A stretch of DNA of 25,293 nucleotides from Streptomyces novaecaesareae. Lineage in GTDB: Bacteria; Actinomycetota; Actinomycetes; Streptomycetales; Streptomycetaceae. Position numbers and translations under genes: made by a program. The notes below the pieces were generated by a model. It was not told the origin of the DNA. It searched no databases and worked only from the letters and a program-made list of their open reading frames with translations. Shown here in pieces: positions 1-7,376 of the stretch (positions are counted from its first letter, which is position 1; every line of letters starts with the position of its first letter). The stretch lies in NCBI RefSeq assembly GCF_000716875.1, contig NZ_JNWQ01000094.1, forward strand, positions 1-25,293, written 5' to 3'.

Positions 1-92
1 GCCCGGTTACATTCCGAACCCGGAAGCTAAGCCTCACAGCGCCGATGGTACTGCAGGGGGGACCCTGTGGGAGAGTAGGACGCCGCCGAACA
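1..92 (+). rRNA. rrf: 5S ribosomal RNA, 3' part (5' end outside window)
   Basis: The first 92 bases match the 3' three quarters of an actinobacterial 5S rRNA. They hold the conserved CCGAACCCGGAAGCTAAG segment of loop B/helix III, then the GATGGTACTGC and GGGAGAGTAGGACGCCGCC segments of helices IV/V and the closing stem. The 5' strand of helix I lies before the window, so the gene is cut by the window edge, not broken. It is presumably the last gene of a 16S-23S-5S operon. The exact 3' end may differ by a few bases. Confidence 0.95.
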
Positions 93-100
93 ATTCTTCG

Positions 101-140
101 AGAGAAGCCCCCGCCGGGTGAACCGGACGGGGGCTTCTCT
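101..140 (+). terminator. rRNA operon terminator
   Basis: AGAGAAGCCCCCG (101-113) pairs perfectly with CGGGGGCTTCTCT (128-140) across a 14-base loop, starting 9 bases after the 5S rRNA. The tail has only a short T-containing run (GTTGTAT), as is usual for Streptomyces factor-independent terminators. It closes the rRNA operon and separates it from the lipid-synthesis gene that begins 50 bases later. Confidence 0.9.
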
Positions 141-189
141 GTTGTATGGTCAACGTGCATTGTCGTCACACGGGACAGGAGGCCCCCGG

Positions 190-810
190 GTGGAGGTCCA
201 GGAGACGCGGGTCCAGACCGATCGCGTCCTCACCATCCCCAACCTGCTCAGCATGGGCCGGCTGGTCGGTGTACCGCTCTTTCTGTGGCTCATTCTGTGG
301 CCGGTCTTCGACGGGCCCAACAATGACGGCTGGGCGCTGCTGATCCTCGCGCTGAGCGGTGTCAGTGACTACCTGGACGGAAAGCTCGCCAGGCGGTGGG
401 GGCAGATCAGCCGGGTCGGGCAGCTGCTGGATCCGCTGGCCGACCGGCTCTATGTGCTGTCCACGCTGGTCGGATTGACCTGGCGTGAGATTCTGCCGTG
501 GTGGCTGACGGCGATTCTGCTGGCCCGGGAGCTGTTTATCGCGGCGTTGCTGCCCATTCTGAACAGGCACGGTTACGGGCCGCTCCAGGTGAGTTTCCTG
601 GGGAAGGCCGCGACCTTCAACCTGATGTACGCGTTTCCGCTTCTGCTGCTCGGCAGCGTGGACAGCTGGATCGCGCGGCCGGCCGAGGTGGTGAGCTGGG
701 CCTTCATCTGGTGGGGAACCGTCCTGTACTGGTGGGCCGCGATTCTTTACGCGGTTCAGGCGCGGCAGATCGTCAAGGCGGGCCCGGCGGGCTCGGCGTC
801 CGCAGTCTGA
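190..810 (+). CDS. CDP-alcohol phosphatidyltransferase, likely cardiolipin synthase (eukaryotic type)
   Basis: A 206-residue integral membrane enzyme that joins a CDP-activated lipid to an alcohol. The family signature is complete: D60, D63-G64, A67-R68, G77, D81 and D85 fit DxxDGxxAR-x8-GxxxDxxxD, which binds two metal ions and the CDP moiety. About five to six hydrophobic segments follow residue 22. The start is GTG 190, with AGGAGG at 177-182; an ATG at 118 lies inside the rRNA terminator region and is not credible. The gene occupies the position of Streptomyces coelicolor SCO1389, reported as a cardiolipin synthase that condenses phosphatidylglycerol with CDP-diacylglycerol, and of mycobacterial pgsA2. 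The guanylyltransferase downstream starts 124 bases later. The family is certain; the exact acceptor (phosphatidylglycerol rather than glycerol phosphate or inositol phosphate) is inferred from position. Confidence 0.9.
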   Translation: MEVQETRVQTDRVLTIPNLLSMGRLVGVPLFLWLILWPVFDGPNNDGWALLILALSGVSDYLDGKLARRWGQISRVGQLLDPLADRLYVLSTLVGLTWREILPWWLTAILLARELFIAALLPILNRHGYGPLQVSFLGKAATFNLMYAFPLLLLGSVDSWIARPAEVVSWAFIWWGTVLYWWAAILYAVQARQIVKAGPAGSASAV

Positions 811-934
811 GACGTGATCTGAGAGAAGCCCCACGCTCCATCGGTGCGTCGGACGATATCTTCCGGGTAGAGAACCCTCTGGAACGCTTTGATGGACCTG
901 CTGGTCCACCACCGCGAAGGAGGACGCACCCGTA

Positions 935-3430
935 ATGAAAGCCGTTGTAATGGCAGGGGGCGAGGGCACTCGACTCCGCCCGATGACCTCCAGCATGCCG
1001 AAGCCGCTGCTTCCGGTCGCCAACAGGCCGATCATGGAGCACGTGCTTCGGCTGCTGAAGCGGCACGGCCTCTCCGACACCGTCGTGACAGTCCAGTTCC
1101 TGGCGTCGCTGGTCAAGAACTACTTCGGTGACGGCGAAGAGCTGGGCATGCATCTGACCTATGCCCACGAGGAGACGCCACTGGGCACTGCGGGGAGTGT
1201 CAAGAACGCCGAGGACGCGCTCAAGGACGACTCCTTCCTGGTGATCTCCGGTGACGCGCTGACCGACTTCAACCTCTCCGAATTGATCGACTTTCACCGC
1301 AGCAAGAACGCTCTGGTCACCGTCTGTCTCACCAGGGTGCCGAATCCACTGGAGTTCGGTATCACGATCACGGACGAGGAAGGGAGGGTCGAGCGATTCC
1401 TGGAGAAGCCGACCTGGGGGCAGGTCTTCTCCGACACGGTGAACACCGGTATCTACGTGATGGAGCCCGAGGTCTTCGACTACGTCGCGGCGGGTGAGTC
1501 CGTCGACTGGTCGAGCGATGTCTTCCCGCAGCTGTTGAAGGAGGGCAAGCGGGTCTACGGCTACGTCGCCGAGGGCTACTGGGAGGACGTGGGCACCCAC
1601 GAGAGCTACGGCAAGGCCCAGGCGGACGTCCTGGAGGGCAAGGTCGACGTCGAGCTCGACGGGTTCGAGATCTCGCCCGGTGTCTGGGTCGCCGAGGGTG
1701 CCGAGGTGGACCCCGAGGCGGTGCTCCGCGGCCCGCTGTACATCGGGGACTACGCCAAGGTCGAAGCCGGCGTCGAGATCCGCGAGCACACGGTGCTGGG
1801 CAGCAACGTGGTCGTCAAGCGGGGCGCGTTCCTGCACAAGGCGGTGGTGCACGACAACGTGTACATCGGGCCGCAGAGCAATCTGCGCGGCTGCGTGATC
1901 GGGAAGAACACCGATGTGATGCGGGCCGCGCGGATCGAGGACGGGGCGGTGATCGGGGACGAGTGCCTGGTCGGCGAGGAGTCGATCATCGGGGCGAACG
2001 TCCGGGTCTATCCGTTCAAGACCATCGAGGCCGGCGCCGTCGTCAACACCTCGGTGATCTGGGAGTCGCGCGGCCAGGAGCACCTCTTCGGGCTCCGCGG
2101 CGTCTCGGGGATCCTGAACGTCGAGATCACCCCGGAACTGGCCGTCCGGCTGGCGGGCGCCTACGCGACGACCCTGAAGAAGGGGGCCACCGTCACCATT
2201 GCGCGTGACCACTCGCGTGGTGCGCGTGCGCTCAAACGGGCGATGATTTCGGGGCTTCAGACCTCCGCGATCGACGTCCGGGACCTGGAGAACGTGCCGA
2301 TGCCGGTGGCCCGGCAGCACACGGCGCGGGGGAGTGCGGGCGGGATCTTCCTGCGGACCACGCCGGGAGTGCCGGACTCGCTGGACATCCTCTTCTTCGA
2401 CGAGCGCGGGGCGGACCTGTCCCAGGCCGGGCAGCGCAAGCTCGACCGCGTCTACGCGCGCCAGGAGTACCGGAGGGCCTTCCCCGGCGAGATCGGGGAC
2501 CTGACCTTCCCGTCCAGCGTCTTCGACTCCTACGCGGGCAACCTGCTGCGGACGGTGGACACCACCGGGGTCCGGGAGGCCGGGCTGAAGGTGGTCGTGG
2601 ACACCGCGCACGGCAGCGCCGGCCTGGTTCTGCCGAGCATCCTCGGCCGGCTCGGGGTGGAGGCGCTCACCGTCTCCAGCGGGTTGGACGAGTCGCGGCC
2701 GACCGAGGACGCGGAAACGCGGCGGGCCGGGCTGGCCAGGCTCGGCGAGCTGGTGGCCTCCTCGCGGGCGGCCTTCGGGGTTCGGTTCGACCCGGTCGGT
2801 GAGCGCGTCGCGTTCGTGGACGAGCTGGGCCGGGTGATCGACGACGACCGGGCGCTGCTGGTGCTGCTGGACCTGGTCGCGGCCGAGCGGCGCAGCGGTC
2901 AGGTGGCGCTGCCGGTGACCACGACCCGGATCGCCGAGCAGGTCGCCGCGTACCACGGCACCCAGGTCATCTGGACCACGACGACGCCGGACGACCTCGC
3001 GAAGGCGGCCTCCGCCGAGGGCACGGTGTTCGGCGGGGACGGACGCGGTGGATTCGTGGTGCCCGAGTTCAGCGGTGTGCTGGACGGGGCCGCGGCCTTC
3101 GTCCGGCTGGTGGGCCTGGTCGCCCGGACCCAGCTCACGCTGAGCCAGATCGACGCGCGGATCCCGCAGGCGCACATCCGGCGCCGGGACATCGCGACGC
3201 CGTGGGCGGCCAAGGGCATGGTCATGCGCTCGGTGGTGGAGGCGGCCGGCAGTCGGCGACTGGACACCACCGACGGTGTCCGGGTGGTCGAGGCTGACGG
3301 GCGCTGGACGCTGGTGCTGCCGGACCCGGCCGAGGCGATCACCCACCTGTGGGCGGAGGGCCCGGACGACGAGGCGACCGAGGCGCTGCTGGACGAGTGG
3401 GCGGCGGTGGTCGACGGCGCAGGGCGGTGA
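935..3430 (+). CDS. Mannose-1-phosphate guanylyltransferase fused to a degenerate phosphomannomutase-like domain
   Basis: An 831-residue cytoplasmic protein in three parts. Residues 1-235 form a sugar nucleotidyltransferase with the P-loop-like signature VMAGGEGTRLRP (5-16), expected to make GDP-mannose from GTP and mannose 1-phosphate for glycans and protein mannosylation. Residues about 250-370 show hexapeptide repeats of a left-handed beta helix. Residues about 385-831 resemble phosphohexomutases, but the key sites are altered. The phosphoserine loop reads LRTTPGV near 473-479, where TASHNP is expected. The metal loop reads DPVGER (619-624) instead of DGDGDR, and the sugar loop GGDGRGG replaces GE(x)SG. 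The mutase part is therefore probably inactive and may be regulatory or structural. The start ATG 935 follows AAGGAGG (917-923), and a small hairpin (893-898/903-908) lies just before that site. Nucleotide preference (GDP-mannose versus another NDP-sugar) is inferred from the family and from SCO1388, the gene at the same position. Confidence 0.92.
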   Translation: MKAVVMAGGEGTRLRPMTSSMPKPLLPVANRPIMEHVLRLLKRHGLSDTVVTVQFLASLVKNYFGDGEELGMHLTYAHEETPLGTAGSVKNAEDALKDDSFLVISGDALTDFNLSELIDFHRSKNALVTVCLTRVPNPLEFGITITDEEGRVERFLEKPTWGQVFSDTVNTGIYVMEPEVFDYVAAGESVDWSSDVFPQLLKEGKRVYGYVAEGYWEDVGTHESYGKAQADVLEGKVDVELDGFEISPGVWVAEGAEVDPEAVLRGPLYIGDYAKVEAGVEIREHTVLGSNVVVKRGAFLHKAVVHDNVYIGPQSNLRGCVIGKNTDVMRAARIEDGAVIGDECLVGEESIIGANVRVYPFKTIEAGAVVNTSVIWESRGQEHLFGLRGVSGILNVEITPELAVRLAGAYATTLKKGATVTIARDHSRGARALKRAMISGLQTSAIDVRDLENVPMPVARQHTARGSAGGIFLRTTPGVPDSLDILFFDERGADLSQAGQRKLDRVYARQEYRRAFPGEIGDLTFPSSVFDSYAGNLLRTVDTTGVREAGLKVVVDTAHGSAGLVLPSILGRLGVEALTVSSGLDESRPTEDAETRRAGLARLGELVASSRAAFGVRFDPVGERVAFVDELGRVIDDDRALLVLLDLVAAERRSGQVALPVTTTRIAEQVAAYHGTQVIWTTTTPDDLAKAASAEGTVFGGDGRGGFVVPEFSGVLDGAAAFVRLVGLVARTQLTLSQIDARIPQAHIRRRDIATPWAAKGMVMRSVVEAAGSRRLDTTDGVRVVEADGRWTLVLPDPAEAITHLWAEGPDDEATEALLDEWAAVVDGAGR

Positions 3431-3463
3431 CGGCCGGGGGCTGAGAACGGAGTCCCCTGATCG

Positions 3464-3505
3464 GCGGGGCGCGCGGATTCGTCCGTGCGCCCCGCTGTCC
3501 GTTTT
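3464..3505 (+). terminator. Strong factor-independent terminator after the guanylyltransferase gene
   Basis: GCGGGGCGCGCGGA (3464-3477) pairs with TCCGTGCGCCCCGC (3482-3495) around a TTCG tetraloop. The 14-bp stem has a single G-U pair, and the tail ends in TTTT (3502-3505). It separates the guanylyltransferase transcript from the DUF881-sbp-DUF881 operon, whose promoter should lie in 3505-3600; I could not fix a convincing -35/-10 pair there. Confidence 0.85.
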
Positions 3506-3608
3506 CACCTCATTCGGAATGGTCCGTCACTTTCCGTCATGTGTGCAGCGTGTGTGCAGCTCAGGGGCCGTGCACGGTCCCCTCCGCCGTCATGGGACGA
3601 TGGTTTCC

Positions 3609-4703
3609 ATGCCAGCGATGCCGACGCCGAGTGCCCCGAACGGGCGGTACAACCGCCCGGACGCCTCGATGTCCCTGCTGACCAACGTGATGGACCACAG
3701 CCTGGACGAGGGATACGCCGAGGCGGCCGCGGCCCGTGGTGGTGCCCGCGACAGCCGGATACCCGGGACCTTGCGGGGGCTGCTCACGCTGGGCGCCGGG
3801 CTGGCGCTGGTCGGAGCGGTGGTGACGGTGGGCGCGGTGAACGCGCACAAGGCCGAGCCGACGCTGGCCAAGGAACGGGACGCACTGATCCAGCGGATCA
3901 ACGACAGCAACAGCTCGGCCGACCACCTGCAGAAGCAGGTGCAGGAGCTGCGGCGCAAGGTCGACGGCACGCAGCAGCAGGCGCTGGCCTCGGCGGGGGA
4001 CGGCGACCCGGGTGGTCTGACCGGTGTCGTGGGGCTGGGGGAGGTGACCGGTCCGGGCGTGAAGCTGGTCCTGGAGGACGCCGCGGGGACGGGTGTCGGG
4101 GGGAACGTCGACCCACGGGCCGGGCAGGGCTTCTCCAACAGCGGCCGGCTGCGGGACCGCGATCTGCAACTGGTGGTGAACGGCCTCTGGGGATCCGGGG
4201 CCGAGGCCGTCGCGATCAACGGCCAGCGGCTGACGGCGCTGTCCGCGATCCGGGCCGCGGGCGAGGCGGTGCTGGTGGACAACCGGCCGCTGGTGCCGCC
4301 CTACAACATCCAGGCGATCGGGGACGGACCGAAACTCCTGGCGGCCTTCGAGAACGACATGGCCGGGCAGTACCTGCGGCTCCTGCAGGAGAGGTACGGC
4401 ATCAAGTCGACGCTCTCGACACAGAAGAGCATGACGCTGCCGGCGGCGGTGGGGGTGACGTTGCGGACCGCGCAACCCGTGACGCCCGAGCCCTCGCCCG
4501 CGGCGACGCCGCCGGCCGGCCAGGCTCCGAGCGGCAGCCCCTCGGCCGGCCCGGGAACCTCCCCGAGCCCGAACGCGTCCGTCTCACCATCGGCCCCACC
4601 GAGCCCTTCAGCATCCGCGACCAGTGGCGGTGCGCCCGCCAAGCGGCGGCCGTCCACCGGAACCGCCAAGACCACGACAGCGACAGGAGCAGCCAGACCG
4701 TGA
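3609..4703 (+). CDS. DUF881 family membrane protein, first copy
   Basis: A protein of about 364 residues with a short cytoplasmic N-terminus (conserved stretch SLLTNVMDHSLDEGYAEAA, 22-40), one membrane segment at about 55-78, a coiled coil at about 86-125, the extracytoplasmic DUF881 domain (about 125-295), and a Pro/Ser/Ala-rich low-complexity C-terminus. It corresponds by position to mycobacterial Rv1823 and is related to Bacillus YlxW/YlxX, encoded beside sbp and ftsAZ; a role with the division or envelope machinery is an inference. The start is unsure. ATG 3609 has GGGA at 3594-3597; ATG 3600 and ATG 3618 are in the same frame but have poorer spacing. The stop codon overlaps the start of sbp (GTGA at 4700-4703), which suggests translational coupling. 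Molecular function is unknown. Confidence 0.87.
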   Translation: MPAMPTPSAPNGRYNRPDASMSLLTNVMDHSLDEGYAEAAAARGGARDSRIPGTLRGLLTLGAGLALVGAVVTVGAVNAHKAEPTLAKERDALIQRINDSNSSADHLQKQVQELRRKVDGTQQQALASAGDGDPGGLTGVVGLGEVTGPGVKLVLEDAAGTGVGGNVDPRAGQGFSNSGRLRDRDLQLVVNGLWGSGAEAVAINGQRLTALSAIRAAGEAVLVDNRPLVPPYNIQAIGDGPKLLAAFENDMAGQYLRLLQERYGIKSTLSTQKSMTLPAAVGVTLRTAQPVTPEPSPAATPPAGQAPSGSPSAGPGTSPSPNASVSPSAPPSPSASATSGGAPAKRRPSTGTAKTTTATGAARP

Positions 4704-5032
4704 TTGCCGTACTGGGTCTTGTGATCGGGGTGGTCGTCGGTCTCTTCGTCCAACCCGAGGTGCCGGACGCCGTCGTGCCCTACCTGCCGATCGCGGTGGT
4801 CGCGGCGCTGGACGCGGTGTTCGGCGGCGTCCGGGCGATGCTCGACGGGATCTTCAACGACAAGGTGTTCATCGTCTCGTTCCTGTCGAACGTGGTGGTC
4901 GCGGCACTGATCGTCTTCCTCGGTGACCAGCTGGGCGTCGGCTCCCAGCTGTCCACCGGCGTGGTCGTCGTCCTCGGCATCCGCATCTTCTCCAACGCGG
5001 CCGCGATCCGGCGCCATGTCTTCCGTGCCTGA
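4700..5032 (+). CDS. sbp: Small basic protein Sbp (DUF1290), integral membrane
   Basis: A 110-residue protein with three hydrophobic segments (about 1-17, 24-42 and 57-75) and a fourth weaker one near 85-98, ending in a basic stretch (RIFSNAAAIRRHVFRA). It matches the DUF1290/small basic protein family, with the motif VFGGVRAMLDGIFNDKVF in the middle. GTG 4700 overlaps the stop of the upstream DUF881 gene by four bases and is preceded by AGGAG (4685-4689). In Bacillus, sbp lies between the ylxW/ylxX genes and ftsA; in mycobacteria the equivalent is Rv1824. The sandwich between two DUF881 genes suggests the three products form one membrane complex. Its biochemical role is not known. Confidence 0.9.
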   Translation: MIAVLGLVIGVVVGLFVQPEVPDAVVPYLPIAVVAALDAVFGGVRAMLDGIFNDKVFIVSFLSNVVVAALIVFLGDQLGVGSQLSTGVVVVLGIRIFSNAAAIRRHVFRA

Positions 5033-6245
5033 GCAGGGCCGCAAGGCGGCGGAGGAGGAGAAGGAGCGGGAGGCCGTGCCGGCCGAGCCGGCTGTCGAGC
5101 GGACGACCGCGGAGAAGGCCGACGAGGTGCCCGAGCCCGAGCCCGGAACGGGCGAGGAGGCCGTGCCGGACGGGGTCGTGGACGCCGAGGAGGCTGTCGA
5201 GCAGGCCGATGAGGCCGAGACGGCGGCGGAGAGCCCGGCCGGGGAGAAGTCTGACGCTAAGGCTGAGGTTCAGGCCGACTCCGGGCCTGGACCTCAGCCT
5301 GAGCCGACGCTCCGGCTCCTGAAGTCGGCTCTGCCGGGGCAGGGGCCGAAGCAGCCCGCGCCGGAACCCGAGCCGAAGCCGGAGCCGAAGCCGGAGCCGA
5401 AGGCCGAGCCGGACACGGAGGCGGCTGTCGGGTCGACGCCCGCGCCGGAACCCGAACCCGAGCCCGAGCCCGAGCCCGAGTCGGCGGAACTCGTCCAGGA
5501 GCGGCCCGGCGGGGACCGGGACTCCGGGCGGCGGCGCCTGAAGGCGGCGCTGTGGCCGCCGCGGTTGTCGCGCGGTCAGCTGGTGGTGGCGCTGCTGCTG
5601 TTCTCGCTCGGCCTGGGGCTCGCGATCCAGGTGCGCTCGACCAACGACCACCACAGCCAGCTGCGCGGGGCCCGCCAGGAGGACCTGGTCCGGATCCTCG
5701 ACGAACTGGACAGCCGTCAGCAGCGTCTCCAGCAGGAGAGGGCGGAGCTGGAGCAGTCCCTGGCGAAGTTGGAGAACAGCTCCAACCAAGCCAAGGAAGC
5801 CCAGGAGCAGACCAGGAAGAAGGTGACGGAACTCGGTGTTCTCGCCGGTACCGTCAAAGCCACCGGCCCGGGCATCGTACTCACGGTCGATGATCCCCAA
5901 GGGCAGGTGAAGGCAGATATGCTGCTGGACACCCTGCAGGAACTTCGAGCGGCGGGGGCGGAGGCGATTCAGATCAACGATGTGCGCGTGGTGGTCAACA
6001 CCTACTTCACCGACCTGTCGGGCGGTGGGGTGCAGATCGACGGGAAGAAGGTCTCGCAGCCCTATCGGTTCACCGTCGTGGGGAACCCGCAGGATCTGAC
6101 GCCCGCGCTGAACATCCCGGGAGGCGTCGTCCGCACGCTTGAGAGCCACCAGGCGCGGGCGACGATCACCCAGCAGCAGAAGGTGGTCGTCGACGCCCTC
6201 GTGGATCCGAAGACGCCGCAGTACGCCAAGCCGGCTTCGAAGTGA
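5016..6245 (+). CDS. DUF881 family membrane protein, second copy, with long acidic proline-rich N-terminus
   Basis: A 409-residue protein. Residues 1-180 are Glu/Pro/Ala-rich and largely low complexity, with PEPEPKPEPKPEP-type runs. One membrane segment follows (about 188-208), then a strong coiled coil (about 225-270, rich in Q, E and L) and a DUF881 domain (about 270-400). It corresponds to Rv1825. ATG 5016 overlaps the end of sbp by 17 bases, so translation is probably coupled to sbp; no good Shine-Dalgarno site is visible, and GTG 5025 is an alternative. The unusual part is the long charged cytoplasmic tail, absent from the first DUF881 copy. The tail could act as a flexible tether or binding surface; that is inference. 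The gene ends the trio, and a 226-bp gap follows. Confidence 0.88.
   Translation: MSSVPEQGRKAAEEEKEREAVPAEPAVERTTAEKADEVPEPEPGTGEEAVPDGVVDAEEAVEQADEAETAAESPAGEKSDAKAEVQADSGPGPQPEPTLRLLKSALPGQGPKQPAPEPEPKPEPKPEPKAEPDTEAAVGSTPAPEPEPEPEPEPESAELVQERPGGDRDSGRRRLKAALWPPRLSRGQLVVALLLFSLGLGLAIQVRSTNDHHSQLRGARQEDLVRILDELDSRQQRLQQERAELEQSLAKLENSSNQAKEAQEQTRKKVTELGVLAGTVKATGPGIVLTVDDPQGQVKADMLLDTLQELRAAGAEAIQINDVRVVVNTYFTDLSGGGVQIDGKKVSQPYRFTVVGNPQDLTPALNIPGGVVRTLESHQARATITQQQKVVVDALVDPKTPQYAKPASK
5361..5480 (+). repeat. Short tandem repeat tract coding for Pro-Glu/Pro-Lys runs
   Basis: Two tracts of six-base units lie inside the second DUF881 gene: CCGGAGCCGAAG-like units at 5361-5411 and CCCGAG/CCCGAA units at 5445-5480. 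They encode alternating Pro-Glu and Pro-Lys. All units are whole codons, so gain or loss of six bases keeps the frame; length variation between strains is likely. Confidence 0.8.
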
Positions 6246-6471
6246 CGAGGCGCCCGACGAACGGCCCGTCACGGGCGGGCGGCACCCGGTGCGGGGCGCC
6301 GCCGTCACGTGGGCGAGACTGGTTCGCGCCAGTACGTTCCGCAGCAACAACCGCCGCACCAACCGTCGGAGTACCACTCCAGCGGGCCCGAGCCGCAACC
6401 GGGCTCGCGGCCTGTCCGAGGTTCTCACCCTGCCCCGCGGGCGGGTCTGTCACACGCAAGGGGATTCGCCC
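6246..6471. other. 226-bp gap where mycobacteria carry gcvH
   Basis: No supported gene. In Mycobacterium the glycine cleavage H-protein gene lies at this place between the DUF881 gene and garA; here no lipoyl-domain reading frame is present on either strand. A short plus-strand frame from GTG 6309 to 6515 reads as a Gln/Pro-rich peptide (QYVPQQQPPHQP) with partly GC-rich third positions. It lacks a good ribosome site and runs into garA in another frame, so it is more likely chance or a remnant. The garA promoter and ribosome site (AAGGGGA, 6458-6464) lie at the right end. Confidence 0.5.
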
Positions 6472-7353
6472 GTGAGTTTCTTCTCGAAGTTGTTCGGTCG
6501 CAACAAGAGCCGTGACGCGGCCGCCGTCGAGGCGCCGACCGCGCGGCACCGGCGGCCTGAGGACGAGCCCGCCGTGCCGGGCATGCGACCCGCGCCCGAG
6601 GCCGCGCCGTACGGCGGCCAGCCGATGTTCCGGGACGGCGCCGCCGCCCAGTACGCGGGGAATCCGACGGGCTACGGCGCGTCGGTTGACCCCTCCGGCG
6701 ACCCGCGCATAGGTTTCCCGTCAGCACCCTCAACCTCTGGTGGAGGGTTTGCTCCGGACCCGTACGCCGGGCACAACCCGTCGGGTGTGCCGCGCCAGGA
6801 GGCTGTGAACATGGCTGGCCCCACTCCGTGCCCCAGGTGCGGCAACCAGAACCCGGCCTCGGCCCGGTTCTGTTCCAACTGCGGTACGGCCCTGCGCGGC
6901 GGCCTGCTCCCGGAGGGGGCGGCGGAGACCACGTCGACCATCTCCATCTCCGGCCTGGAGTCGTACGACCCCACCACCACGACCGGCACCGGCACCACGC
7001 CGGCCCTGTCGGCCGAGGTGCTGTCCGCCATCGACGCGCTGCCGCCGGGCTCGGCCCTGCTGATCGTCCAGCGCGGCCCGAACTCGGGCAGCCGCTTCCT
7101 GCTGGACTCGGACGTCACCACGGCGGGGCGTCACCCGCAGGGTGACATCTTCCTGGACGACGTCACGGTCTCGCGCCGTCACGTGGAATTCCGCCGCACC
7201 CCGGCCGGCTTCAGCGTCGCGGACGTGGGCAGCCTCAACGGCACCTACGTGAACCGGGAGCGGATCGACGAGGTGTCGCTGAACAACGGCGACGAGGTCC
7301 AGATCGGGAAGTACCGGCTGGTGTTCTTCGCCGGCCACAACCGGGGGTACTGA
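6472..7353 (+). CDS. garA: GarA/OdhI-type FHA protein with N-terminal extension and zinc ribbon
   Basis: A 293-residue signalling protein. Residues 1-113 are a basic start (SFFSKLFGRNKSR) plus a disordered Gly/Pro-rich stretch. C120, C123, C134 and C137 form a zinc ribbon (CPRCG...CSNCG). ETTS (152-155) matches the phosphorylation motif of mycobacterial GarA, and residues 195-287 are an FHA domain with R220, S234-R235-R236-H237 and N256-G257-T258 in place. In mycobacteria and corynebacteria, unphosphorylated GarA/OdhI binds and inhibits 2-oxoglutarate dehydrogenase (and, in mycobacteria, adjusts glutamate enzymes), and phosphorylation by PknB/PknG makes it bind its own FHA domain and releases the brake. 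The FHA part here is very close to GarA, so the same role is expected. GTG 6472 has AAGGGGA seven bases upstream. A second, stronger ribosome site precedes ATG 6811 and would give a 180-residue form close to classical GarA length. The MerR gene follows after 23 bases. Confidence 0.92.
   Translation: MSFFSKLFGRNKSRDAAAVEAPTARHRRPEDEPAVPGMRPAPEAAPYGGQPMFRDGAAAQYAGNPTGYGASVDPSGDPRIGFPSAPSTSGGGFAPDPYAGHNPSGVPRQEAVNMAGPTPCPRCGNQNPASARFCSNCGTALRGGLLPEGAAETTSTISISGLESYDPTTTTGTGTTPALSAEVLSAIDALPPGSALLIVQRGPNSGSRFLLDSDVTTAGRHPQGDIFLDDVTVSRRHVEFRRTPAGFSVADVGSLNGTYVNRERIDEVSLNNGDEVQIGKYRLVFFAGHNRGY
6797..6813 (+). promoter_or_regulatory. Internal ribosome-binding site and in-frame ATG inside garA
   Basis: AGGAGG (6797-6802), eight bases before ATG 6811 (codon 114 of the long form), is a better ribosome site than that of the GTG 6472 start. 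Initiation here would give a zinc ribbon-ETTS-FHA protein without the disordered extension. It may be an alternative start or a chance result of the codons Gln-Glu-Ala. Confidence 0.5.
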
Positions 7354-7376
7354 AACCAACGTCGGCAGGAGCCCGA

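Noticed and set aside
773..3508. Very long open frame on the minus strand opposite the guanylyltransferase gene
   Set aside because: The product is rich in Arg, His, Asp, Pro and Gly with no domain, and the plus strand holds a clear enzyme. High GC content removes stop codons in the opposite frame.
4869..6428. Leu/Arg-rich open frame opposite the second DUF881 gene
   Set aside because: It mirrors the Pro-Glu repeat tract, has no ribosome site and ends inside the neighbouring gene.
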